Of a stretch of 64,000 nucleotides of DNA, positions 24,995 to 36,148 are shown piece by piece. Made by a program: the position numbers and the translations under genes. The number at the start of each line of letters is the position of its first letter. The stretch's first letter is position 1. The notes under the pieces were generated by a model that was given only the letters and a program-made list of their open reading frames with translations, was not told the origin of the DNA and searched no databases. Source of the stretch: CAVSIS01 sp963814875 (GTDB lineage: Bacteria; Acidobacteriota; Thermoanaerobaculia; Thermoanaerobaculales; Sulfomarinibacteraceae); contig CAWFFJ010000040.1 in assembly GCA_963814875.1 (NCBI GenBank), positions 41,725 to 105,724 on the forward strand, written 5' to 3'.

Positions 24995-25244
24995 ACAACG
25001 CAATCTCCTCGTGTCGCGACCGCCGCACCGAGATGATGCGAGTGCGCGAGTGGCGAACGGTGATCACCGCTGACCAGTGAGAATCCCCGATCTTGCCGAT
25101 AACCATGAACCGAGGCTCGTCGCTGGTGCGGGCAGGAACCACGATCACGTCCAGATCGCCCCAGAGCGCCTGAGCTTCGACGAAGTCGATCCCGTGTTTC
25201 TCCTTGTTTGAGCGGCTCTTGTCGGGATCGAACTCAAACTCCAC
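24984..25244 (-). CDS. brnT: BrnT-type toxin
   Basis: 86 residues if GTG 25244 is the start; a frame extension to TTG 25280 would add 12 residues. The BrnT pattern is visible: FEFDPDKSRSNKEKHGIDFVEA near the N-terminus, then RFMVIGKIGDSHWSAVITVRH and the basic IISVRRSRHEE end. BrnT adopts a RelE-like fold and inhibits translation. I favour GTG 25244 because family members begin just before FEFD and because TAGATT, inside the palindrome at 25246-25260, lies 7 nt before it, implying a leaderless, operator-controlled transcript. Confidence 0.88.
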   Translation of the reverse strand: MEFEFDPDKSRSNKEKHGIDFVEAQALWGDLDVIVVPARTSDEPRFMVIGKIGDSHWSAVITVRHSRTRIISVRRSRHEEIALYES

Positions 25245-25245
25245 G

Positions 25246-25260
25246 GTATAGAATCTATAC
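25246..25260. promoter_or_regulatory. Operator palindrome of the brnTA module, overlapping its -10
   Basis: GTATAGAATCTATAC is a perfect inverted repeat with 7-bp arms and one central base. It ends one base before GTG 25244. The minus-strand TAGATT within it is correctly spaced for a -10 of a leaderless brnT mRNA. Autorepression by BrnA or the BrnT-BrnA complex at such a site is expected from the family. Confidence 0.65.
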
Positions 25261-25331
25261 CTCAAGTATCCATGTGGCAACTCGAGGCCGGGCGGAAGGC
25301 CGGGCGCCCGCCGAACTGCTCGAGAGCTGGC

Positions 25332-27590
<2,259 letters not shown>

Positions 27591-27730
27591 AAAACACCCT
27601 CGCGTCGGCCGCAGGCGCCGGCGCGACATTCTACTCCGTGGTCAGCCCTCCATCGGGATCGGCGCGGAGACCCGGCGCTGTCGCCGGCGCTCGCGGACGT
27701 TTTCGATCAGGGCGTAGACGTGAGGCGGGC

Positions 27731-27766
27731 GGGAAGGAAAGGGGGCGCCCCGTGTGGGGCGCCCCC
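27731..27766 (-). terminator. Intrinsic terminator of the propeller-protein gene
   Basis: 27741-27766 is a perfect hairpin, GGGGGCGCCCC / GGGGCGCCCCC, with a GTGT loop. Read on the minus strand it starts 11 nt after the stop of the 27777-31066 gene and is followed by TTTCCTTCC, a weak U-rich tail. Confidence 0.75.
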
Positions 27767-27776
27767 GGCGGATAGG

Positions 27777-30700
27777 TCAGTTGGGGGACCAGCGCGGTAC
27801 GCCGCGGCCCGGGGTCCACGGGCCGCCGGCCGCTTCCACTTTGCTCTCGAGGGAGGCGAGGTCATCGTCGACCAGGGTCCGCAGCCGGGCGAGGGTGTCC
27901 GCGAAGGCCTCGGCGGCCCAGCGGTAGCCGTCGGTCTGGGTGCCGGTCGGCATTCCGGTGCTGACCCACTGGTCGCCGACGATGCGGTCGACGCGGTCGG
28001 AGATCGAGGGCGGCGTCTCCACGTCCCGCTTGGTCCGGGTCGGGTCGCCCTTGAGCTCGACCGTGATCTGGTCGAGGCGCTTTTGCAGCTCGATGTCAGT
28101 GGCGAGCAGTGCCGCGTCGGCGTTCGGGGTGTCGAGGATCGCCTGCCGCAGGTACTTCAAGCGGGTGTCCGCTTCCTTGGCGGCGTCGATGGCGCCGTGG
28201 ACCGCGCGCTGCAAGCTGGCGACCTTGGCCTGGAAGGCGAACGCCGTCTCCTTGTCGGGCGCCGCCAGGGTCGCGAGCCCGAGCGGCATCACGCGCACCT
28301 TCTGCGAATCCCCGAGCGGCGAGGTCACGCCGTCGACGATCTTCGCCATGGTCACGGTGTAGGTTCCGGGCACGGCCAGCGGTCCGCGGTCCGGCGACTC
28401 CCACGGCGCCAGGTCGGTCTTCGGCGTGAGGTCGACCGGGGTCGCGGCGGGCCAGCGCAGGTCCCACGCGACACGGTGGAAGCCCTTGGTGCGGGGGCCG
28501 GTGACGCGGCGGACGACCTGCCCGCCCTCGTCCGTGACGGTGAGCACGATCTCCGGCTCGATCTCCTCGTCCTCTGCACGGAGCGCCTCATAGGTCGGGT
28601 AGGGCGGGGTCTTGCCGGCCTTCTCGTCCGCCTTCTCCGCGTCGTGGCGGAGCTCGGCGCGGGTCTTGACGCCGTCCTTGAGGTAGTAGGTGAGCACGGC
28701 GCCGAACGGCGGGTTGGGCGCGGTGTAGAAGGAGTCGCCGCGCGAGTCCTTGCGCGAGGGGCGCTCGATGTACAGGAGCGCGTCCTTGACCGGGAACAGG
28801 ACCGCGTCCTTGCCGAGCTGCTCGCGGGATACGGCGCGCAGCGGGGTGTAGTCGTCGAGCACGTAGAAGCCGCGCCCGAAGGTGGCGATCGCGAGGTCGT
28901 TCTCGCGCCGCTGGATCTCGAGGTCGCGCACGGCGATCGTCGGCATCCCGCCCTTGAGCTGCACCCAGTGGGCGCCGCCGTCGACGGTGAAGAAGAGCCC
29001 GAACTCGGTCCCGGCGAAGAGCAGGTCTGAGTTCGTGCCGTCCTGCTCGAGCGCCCACACCACGTGCCCGTCGGGCAGATCACCGCGCAGCGAGGACCAG
29101 GTCCGGCCGCGGTCGGTGGACTTGAGCAGGTAGGGGGCGAAGTCACCCATCTTGTGGTTGTCGAAGGCCGCGAACACGGTGCTCGGGTCGGTCGCCGAGG
29201 CGGTCAGGCGGCTGACATAGGCGCGGTCCGGCACGCCGGGGAAGCGCTCGATCTTGCGCCAGGTGGTGCCTCCGTCCTCGCTGACCTGGACCAGCCCGTC
29301 GTCGGTCCCGACGTAGAGCAGGCCCTCGACCAGGGGCGACTCGTCGAGCGAGACGATGTTCCCGTACTGCGAGGTCGAGGCGCTCTTGGCGACCGCGTCG
29401 ACGCTCCAGATCTTGCCCATGATCGGCAGCTCGTCTCGGTTGAGCTGGCGGGTCAGGTCGGGCGACACCGCCCTCCACGAGTCGCCGCGGTCGTCGGAGC
29501 GGTACACCCGCTGCGAGGCGAAATAGAGGCGGGTGTGCGAGAACGGGCTGATGATCACGGGCGAGTCCCAGTTCCAGCGGTCGGCGGGCTGGCCCGGCGG
29601 CTCCTGGGGCTGGATGTCGGTGATCTCGCCGGAGCGGCGGTCGTGGCGCACGAGCCCGCCGTACTGCCACTCGCATACACGATGTTCGGGTCCTCGGGGT
29701 CGACCCGGGTCTGGTAGCCGTCGCCGCCGACGGTGACGAACCAGTCCTCGTCGGAGATCCCGGACTGGTACATGGTGCGGCTGGGCCCGCCGAGGGAGTT
29801 GTTGTCCTGGGTGCCGCCGTAGATGTACCAGAACGGCTTCGAGTTGTCGGCGGTGACCCGGTAGAACTGGGTGACCGGGAGGTTGCCGAAGAAGTTCCAG
29901 GTCGCGCCGCGGTCGAAGCTCTCGTAGAGGCCGCCGTCGCAGCCTGCGATCAGGTGCTCGGTGGCGGTCGGGTCGATCCAGATCACGTGGTTGTCGACGT
30001 GCTTGTAGGTCTCGCCCACCTTCTTGAAGGTTTTGCCGCCGTCTTCGGTCACCTGCATCCAGGTGTCCATCGAGTAGACCCGGTCGACGTCCTTCGGGTC
30101 GGCGAAGATCTCGTTGTAGTACTGCGGGCTGGTGGTGACGGCCTTGGAGCGCTTGTCCCAGGTTTCGCCGCGGTCCGAGGAGCGGAAGAAGCCGCCCTCG
30201 TCCTGAGCGGCCTCGACGATCGCATAGACGATGTCGGGATCGGCAGGGGAGATCGCGAGACCGATGCGGCCCTTGTCGACCTTGGGCAGGCCCTTCTCGA
30301 CCTTGCGCCAGGTGGCGCCGGCGTCGGTCGACTTGTAGAGCGTCGACTCCGGGCCGCCGTCGATCAGGGTCCACACGTGACGGCGACGCTGGTACGACGA
30401 CGCGATCAGGACGTCGGGGTTGCGCGGGTCCATGACCACGTCGTTGACGCCGGTGTCGGGGCTGATGTCGAGGACCTTGGTCCAGGTGGCGCCGCCGTCG
30501 GTGGTCTTGTACAGACCGCGGTCGCCGCCGGAGTTCCACAGCGGTCCCTGGGCAGCGACGTAGACCACGTTGGAGTCGCGCGGGTCGACCAGGATCTTGC
30601 CGATGTGCTCGGAGTGCTTCAGACCGAGGTTCTCCCAGGTCACGCCGCCGTCGCGGGAGCGGTACACGCCGTCGCCCCAGGACACGCTGCGCTGGCTGTT

Positions 30701-31066
30701 GTTCTCGCCGCTGCCGACCCACACCACGTGCGGGTTGGCGGGGTCGAGAGTGATGCAGCCGATCGAGTACGAGCCCTGCTCGTCGAACACCGGCGTCCAG
30801 GTGGTGCCGGCGTTGTCGGTCCGCCACACGCCGCCGGACGCGGAGGCGACGAACCAGCGAGAGTGGTCGGTCGGGTCGATCGCCAGGTCCGTAACCCGGC
30901 CGGAGTTGAACGCGGGTCCGATGCCGCGCAGCTCGAGTCCCTTGAACGTGTCGGCCGACATGACGTCGGTGGTCTCGGTGGCGCTCGTGGCGGCCGGCTT
31001 CGCGGCGGCGGCCGCGAGCGGAAGCGCGAGCAGGGCGGCAAGGACGAGGATGACGGATCTCCTCAA
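27777..31066 (-). CDS. Exported VPS10/sortilin-like Asp-box propeller protein, interrupted by a one-base frameshift
   Basis: Two overlapping frames give one gene of about 1,096 codons lacking a single base. It starts at TTG 31066 behind GGAGG, with a clean signal peptide (MRRSVILVLAALLALPLAAAAA). At least eight Asp-box motifs of the SxDxGxTW type are visible (SRDGGVTW, TTDGGATW, STDAGATW, SSDRGETW, SFDRGATW, SDDRGDSW, SEDGGTTW, STDRGRTW), typical of sortilin or glycosyl-hydrolase-like beta-propellers. A C-terminal beta domain (TVTDEGGQVVRRVTG) and helices follow. Near 29671-29674 the frame shifts where NIVYA should continue as EWQYGG: a G appears to be missing in the run that should read GCGGAG. 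Restoring it yields an intact protein. Such proteins are secreted or surface-bound; ligand unknown. Confidence 0.8.
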
Positions 31067-31188
31067 CGTGAGCCTCCTTCAGAGCGAGGGCTTCGCTCCG
31101 CCGGGTTGGGAACTTCGGCGACCGGCCCGGCGGCGGTCGCGTCGCTATGGTAGCGCGGTGCGAGAATTCCGGCGGAACTGGAGGTGTT

Positions 31189-32169
<981 letters not shown>

Positions 32170-32267
32170 GCCGCACTTCTCACCAACTCTCTACTGCGGG
32201 CGCGGATCTGCCAGCCGTCGCCGGCCCTTGCGCGACCCGGCGCCTTCGGCACGCGGCGCGGTGAAAA

Positions 32268-33347
32268 ATGCGGGTTGAGCCGTCCGAGCGCCGCTACCAC
32301 CCGCTGGTCGAGCTGACCCGCGTCCGGCTGCTCGAGTTCGTTCGCGAGCGGGAGGCGGTGTTCTGGGTCTTTGTCTTCCCGGTGCTGCTGGCGCTCGCGC
32401 TCGGCATCGCCTTTCGGTCGAGCGGGAGCCCGACCTCGAGGGTCGCCGTCTCCGGGAGCGACCCGTGGCGCTCGGCCGTCGTCGGCGCCCTGCGTCAGGC
32501 GCCCGGCATCTCGCTCGTCGATCGCGCGGCCGCAGACCCCGACCGCGCGCTGACCAGGGGAACCGTCGACGTCGTGGTCGGGGCCGGTGCACCCTCGGCC
32601 CCTGGGCTGCCGTTCTCGGTCACCTATCGCTGGGACCCCGCAAAGGCGGCCGGAGTCGCCGGCCGCCTCGCGGTCGACGACGCGCTCCAGCGGGCCGCGG
32701 GCCGGCGCAGCCCCCTCAGCCCCGACGAGAAGCCCCTGGCGACCTCTGGCCAGCGCTACATCGACTTCCTGATCCCCGGTCTGGTCGGGCTCAACCTCAT
32801 GGGCAGCGGGCTGTGGGGCCTCGGCTTCTCCATCGTCGTGGCACGCACCCGCAAGCTGCTCAAGCGTTTCGCCGCGTCGGGCATGCGCAGGTCCCACTTC
32901 CTCGCCTCCTACGCCCTGTCGCGGCTCCTGTTCCTCGCGCTCGAGGTGGTGGCGATCGTCGGCTTCGGGCGCTGGGCCTTCGACGTCGAGGTTCAAGGCT
33001 CCTTCGTCGCACTCGCGGTGGTCGCCGTGGGCGGAGCCCTCACCTTTGCGGCGATTGGCCTGCTGGTCGCCGCGCGGCCGACGACCATCGAGTCGGTCTC
33101 CGGCTGGATGAACCTGGTGATGCTGCCGATGTGGCTCCTGTCGGGATCCTTCTTCTCCTACGAGCGCTTTCCCGAGGTGACCTGGCCGGCGATCCGGGCG
33201 CTGCCCCTGACCGCTGTCAACGACGCCCTCCGCGCGGTCATGCTCGACGGCGCGCCGCTCCACTCGACCTGGCCGCAGCTGGCGGTGTTGGCGGCATGGG
33301 GCGTTGGTGCTTTCCTCCTCGCGGTCAGGATTTTCCGTTGGCGGTAG
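32268..33347 (+). CDS. ABC-2 type permease subunit
   Basis: 359 residues. One N-terminal helix (about 32-50) precedes an extracytoplasmic domain (about 55-165), then five helices. The ABC-2 pattern is visible: YIDFLIPGLVGLNLMGSGLWGLGFSIV, an amphipathic coupling segment with RTRKLLKRFAASGMRRSHFL, and a late MLPMWLLSGSFFSYERFPE stretch. It pairs with the ATPase upstream. No convincing ribosome site precedes ATG 32268. The 98-bp gap contains a CGCCTTCGGC-centred stem that may process the transcript. A mosaic repeat begins immediately after the stop. Confidence 0.88.
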   Translation: MRVEPSERRYHPLVELTRVRLLEFVREREAVFWVFVFPVLLALALGIAFRSSGSPTSRVAVSGSDPWRSAVVGALRQAPGISLVDRAAADPDRALTRGTVDVVVGAGAPSAPGLPFSVTYRWDPAKAAGVAGRLAVDDALQRAAGRRSPLSPDEKPLATSGQRYIDFLIPGLVGLNLMGSGLWGLGFSIVVARTRKLLKRFAASGMRRSHFLASYALSRLLFLALEVVAIVGFGRWAFDVEVQGSFVALAVVAVGGALTFAAIGLLVAARPTTIESVSGWMNLVMLPMWLLSGSFFSYERFPEVTWPAIRALPLTAVNDALRAVMLDGAPLHSTWPQLAVLAAWGVGAFLLAVRIFRWR

Positions 33348-33536
33348 CGACGCGAGACGCGAGACGTAAGACGTAAGACGCGAGGCGCGAGACGCGAGAC
33401 GCGAGAGGCGGGACGTCGGCGGGGCGCGCTGTCGGGCGCGACGGGGGACGAATAGAAAGAAACCTCCACTTGTGCTCGACGTCTAGCGTCTAGCGTCTAG
33501 CGTCTAGCGTCTAGCGTCTAGCCTCTAGCTTCTCGC
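33348..33536. repeat. Mosaic intergenic repeat, copy D, with heptamer array
   Basis: The left arm (33348-33413) is built of GACGCGAGAC and GACGTAAGAC units. The right arm (33482-33530) is five perfect TCTAGCG heptamers followed by TCTAGCC and TCTAGCT. The two arms are complementary in register, with a roughly 65-nt spacer. The array lies between the ABC permease and an unknown membrane gene on the same strand. Confidence 0.8.
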
Positions 33537-33537
33537 G

Positions 33538-33567
33538 ACCTGGCCTCCGGCCAGGTGCCGATATACT
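33538..33567 (+). promoter_or_regulatory. TATACT promoter with adjacent inverted repeat, for the 33577 gene
   Basis: TATACT (33562-33567) ends 9 nt before ATG 33577 with no ribosome site. A perfect inverted repeat ACCTGGCC-TCC-GGCCAGGT (33538-33556) covers the -35 region and may be an operator. Confidence 0.45.
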
Positions 33568-33576
33568 CGTGGCGAC

Positions 33577-34197
33577 ATGCCCCTTCTCGACTCTCAGATG
33601 GTGTCGATCCTGATCGCGGCCGCCGTCACCGCTGTGACCGTCGCGATCGTCGCCTTCGCGGTCCGGGCGCAGCGGCGCAAGCTCGCCCGGCTCGAGCCGC
33701 TGTTCGATCCCGGATCGGCGCGGGTGGCTCGCATGGGCGGCTGGATTGCGGGTCTGGCGCGCGGGTACAGCTGCCGTTACGCCATCCAGCACCGATCGCA
33801 GTACAACCCGGGCGGGGCGACCCTCCGCCTCGGCGTCGTCGCCCCCGTCCAGTGGACGGCGCGGAAGGAAGGGCTCCTGTCCCGGGGGATGGTCCGGCTC
33901 GGCCTGGCGCGGGACCTGAAAACCGGCGATCCCGGGCTCGACGAGCGGCTTCGTTTCACTGCGCACTCGTCCAGTGACCTCATGGGCGCCCTCGGCACCA
34001 GCGCCGCCCGCTCCGCGCTGGAGCGAGTGTCGGCGAGTGATCGCTTCCAGCACGTCAAGGTCGCGTCCGGCCGGTGCGAGGTGCGCTGGTCGCCGTCCGA
34101 CCGCCGTGCGGACGTTTCCGTGGAAGTGGTGAGCGACCGCCTCGACGCGACGCTCGAGCTGGTCACCGCCCTCGGGTATCCACCCAGAATGGGGTGA
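33577..34197 (+). CDS. Single-pass membrane protein of unknown function
   Basis: 206 residues. One transmembrane helix spans residues about 9-28 (VSILIAAAVTAVTVAIVAFAV), then a basic stop-transfer (RAQRRK). The soluble domain of about 170 residues has mixed strands and helices (TLRLGVVAPVQWTARKEG, RFTAHSSSDLMGALG, CEVRWSPSDRRADVSVEVV). The layout resembles DUF3137-like anchored domains, but I cannot place it in a family. It is monocistronic, starts from a probable leaderless promoter, and has mosaic repeats on both sides. Confidence 0.6.
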   Translation: MPLLDSQMVSILIAAAVTAVTVAIVAFAVRAQRRKLARLEPLFDPGSARVARMGGWIAGLARGYSCRYAIQHRSQYNPGGATLRLGVVAPVQWTARKEGLLSRGMVRLGLARDLKTGDPGLDERLRFTAHSSSDLMGALGTSAARSALERVSASDRFQHVKVASGRCEVRWSPSDRRADVSVEVVSDRLDATLELVTALGYPPRMG

Positions 34198-34225
34198 GAA
34201 CGATCGAATCGCGGTACGCGAGAAG

Positions 34226-34396
34226 CGAGCGGCGAGATGCCCGGAGGCGCAAGACGTTAGAAGCTAGACGCTAGACGCTAGACGCGCATCGCACTGTCAC
34301 TCTGTTCTCACGATCTCGCATCCCCGGATCCGCACATGGGGTGGAGAACGAGACAAACACCTCGCGCTTCGCCTCTTACGTCTCGCGTCTCGCGCG
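34226..34396. repeat. Mosaic intergenic repeat, copy E (inverted orientation)
   Basis: The left arm (34249-34286) carries AGACGTTAG followed by CGCTAGA heptamers, the complement of TCTAGCG. CATCGCACTGTCA follows at 34287-34299. The right arm (34361-34396) carries CTCTTACGTCTCGCGTCTCGCG. It lies between the convergent 33577 gene and fmdB, and touches the fmdB stop at 34397. Confidence 0.7.
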
Positions 34397-34612
34397 CTAG
34401 TGGCCGCAGCCGGAGCAGGAGCCGGCGTGGCAGCCGGCACAGCCGCCGGACTGCGTGGTTTGGTGCTCCACCCCGGACATCCCGAAGCTCGAGGGACGGC
34501 GAGTGACCTCCGCGGCGCCGCAGGAAGGGCAGGCGACGCGCGTCGAGGACGAGAACAACAGGCGCTCGAATTCGACCCCGCAACGGTCGCAGCGGTACTC
34601 GTAGACCGGCAT
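34397..34612 (-). CDS. FmdB family zinc-ribbon regulatory protein
   Basis: 71 residues. The FmdB signature is plain: MPVYEYRCDRCGVEFERL, then ACPSCGAAEVTRRPSSF. Two CxxC knuckles should bind zinc. The C-terminal tail is unusually Cys-rich (SGGCAGCHAGSCSGCGH), adding five cysteines and two histidines that may hold a second metal. The family is linked by name to formamidase regulation, but its role is poorly known. TAGAGT (34620-34625, minus strand) lies 7 nt before the ATG, overlapping a plus-strand TACTCT that may serve the divergent cyclophilin gene. Confidence 0.88.
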   Translation of the reverse strand: MPVYEYRCDRCGVEFERLLFSSSTRVACPSCGAAEVTRRPSSFGMSGVEHQTTQSGGCAGCHAGSCSGCGH

Positions 34613-34618
34613 CGGGGG

Positions 34619-34625
34619 TACTCTA
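34619..34625. promoter_or_regulatory. Overlapping divergent -10 boxes (TACTCT plus strand, TAGAGT minus strand)
   Basis: TACTCT (34619-34624) could drive the cyclophilin gene with a leader of about 65 nt. TAGAGT on the other strand (34620-34625) is spaced for a leaderless fmdB mRNA, with TGAACA as a -35 17 bp further upstream on that strand. Only one polymerase could bind at a time. Confidence 0.4.
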
Positions 34626-34690
34626 GCGCAGATCGGGCGCGGTGTTCACGCGGTTGCGAAGAACGCCGAACGTCCGTCGGGAGGTCTCTT

Positions 34691-35407
34691 GTGACTCGCA
34701 CACTCTGGCTCTCGATTGCAGTTCTCGCGGCCGCCTCGTGCACGGCCGAAACGCCGACTACGGCCCCGGCGCCGCCGCCAACCCCTGCACCGGCTGCGGT
34801 CGCGCCCGAACCTGCAGCCGTCAAGCCCCTGTTCCACCCCGAGCAGGCTACCAAGACCGCCCCGGCGGTGTTCCGGGTGAAGGTCGAGACCTCGAAGGGT
34901 CCGTTCGTCATCCGTGTCGAGCGTGCCTGGGCGCCCCACGGCGCGGACCGCTTCTACAACCTGGTCACGCTCGGCTACTACGACGACACCTATTTCTTCC
35001 GCGTCCTGAGGGACCCGCACCCCTTCATGGCACAGGTGGGTTTCAACGGCGACCCCAAAGTGACGGCCGCGTGGCAGGCGGTACCGATTCCCGACGACCC
35101 GCCCACGCACCCCAACGTCCGCGGAACCGTCACCTTCGCGATGACCTCTCGGCCGAACTCGCGCACGACCCAGTTCTTCATCAACTATGCCGACAACAGC
35201 TACCTGACCCAGTACGGAGGGTTCGCACCGATCGGCGAGGTTGAGCAGGGCATGGAGGTGGTGGACTCGCTCTACGCAGGGTACGGGGAGGGCGCTCCGC
35301 AGGGCTCCGGGCCGTCGCAGGGCCTCATCTCAGAACGCGGCAACCAGTACCTGAAGAAGAGCTTCCCGAAGCTCGACCGGATCGTGACCGCGAAGATCGT
35401 CGAGTGA
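34691..35407 (+). CDS. Cyclophilin-type peptidyl-prolyl isomerase, probable lipoprotein
   Basis: 238 residues from GTG 34691, with GGAGG six bases upstream. The leader LWLSIAVLAAASC ends in a lipobox-like Cys, followed by a Pro/Ala-rich tether of about 40 residues, so the enzyme is probably anchored in the envelope. The isomerase domain shows VKVETSKGPFVIRV, ADRFYNLVTLGYYDDTYFFRVL, AQVGFNGDP, RGTVTFAMTSRPNSRTTQFFIN and FAPIGEVEQGMEVVDSL, which include the active-site Arg, Phe and Gln positions. It should assist folding of exported proteins. Its 3' side is a repeat-rich convergent gap. Confidence 0.9.
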   Translation: MTRTLWLSIAVLAAASCTAETPTTAPAPPPTPAPAAVAPEPAAVKPLFHPEQATKTAPAVFRVKVETSKGPFVIRVERAWAPHGADRFYNLVTLGYYDDTYFFRVLRDPHPFMAQVGFNGDPKVTAAWQAVPIPDDPPTHPNVRGTVTFAMTSRPNSRTTQFFINYADNSYLTQYGGFAPIGEVEQGMEVVDSLYAGYGEGAPQGSGPSQGLISERGNQYLKKSFPKLDRIVTAKIVE

Positions 35408-35770
35408 GAGGCGAGAAGTAAGACGCAAGACGTAAGACGCGAGACGCCCAAGACGCAAGACGTGAGACGTGAGACGTAGGGGCGCAGCTTGAAGTCGGCC
35501 GCGTCGGGAGCGCGCCAATTTCACCGTTCGGTCGTAGGGGAGCAGCTTGTCTGCTCCCGCTGTAGACCGTCTGGCCTGAAGTTGACCCCCGTCATCGCCG
35601 CACACCGGGCGGAGACAAGCTCCGCCCCTACGGCAGTTGAGGGCTCTTCACTCCTCACTGGCTGCGCAGCCGCCTCCAAGGTCCTCCCCTACGTTGTTTG
35701 TGATATGTGTCGGATCGGGGCGGGCCCGAACCTCTCGCGTCTAGCGTCTCGCGTCTTGCGTGTCGCTGCG
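35408..35770. repeat. Mosaic intergenic repeat, copy F, with two GTAGGGG hairpins
   Basis: 363-bp convergent gap with no gene. 35410-35475 holds GTAAGACGC and GAGACGTGAGACG units, and 35735-35765 their inverted partners. Hairpins: 35538-35558 (stem GGGAGCAG) and 35607-35627 (stem GGGCGGAG, inverted). A half-copy (GTAGGGGCGCAGCTTG, 35476-35491) has lost its 3' stem. Confidence 0.75.
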
Positions 35771-36148
35771 TCAGCCCAGCTCGAGGTCGACCCGGTTGTC
35801 GGGCCCTTCCCAGACCGAAACTCCGATCAGCCGGGCGCCGAGGGCGCGAACATCGGGCTCGATCCAGCCGGCGACGATGGCGGCAAGGTGTTCAGCCGTA
35901 GGTGACGGGAGGCCGATCTCGGGGTGGAGGTTGAGGTCGGTGCCGTCGAGTGCGGCGGTGCAGCGCTCCAAGGCCGCTCGCAGCGAGTGGAAGTCGACCG
36001 CGTAACCCTCGGGGTTGAGCTCAGCGGCGGCGGCTCGAACCGCGATCGACCACCGGTGCTCATGCGGCGCCTCCGAGGTGCCGAGGTACGAGGTGAGTGC
36101 GTGACGGGCCACGAACTCCGCACGGGCGTGGACCACCCAGCGGCTCAC
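35771..36148 (-). CDS. 6-pyruvoyl-tetrahydropterin synthase/QueD-like protein lacking the catalytic Cys
   Basis: 125 residues with the PTPS fold pattern. The N-terminal strand FVARHAL gives the first zinc His, HEHRW (about 30-34) the other two, and AVDFHSLRAAL plus PTAEHLA and VWEGPDN follow as in QueD. In QueD and PTPS a Cys four residues before the HxH is the catalytic base; here that position is Ser (SEAPHEH). Activity as a 6-carboxy-tetrahydropterin synthase is therefore doubtful. It overlaps the upstream radical SAM gene by 4 bp (ATGA), so a joint pathway is likely. Confidence 0.8.
   Translation of the reverse strand: MSRWVVHARAEFVARHALTSYLGTSEAPHEHRWSIAVRAAAAELNPEGYAVDFHSLRAALERCTAALDGTDLNLHPEIGLPSPTAEHLAAIVAGWIEPDVRALGARLIGVSVWEGPDNRVDLELG

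Noticed and set aside
27720..29030. Long plus-strand frame opposite the propeller gene
   Set aside because: It has no start signal and low-complexity composition. The minus-strand frame has Asp-box motifs and a signal peptide.
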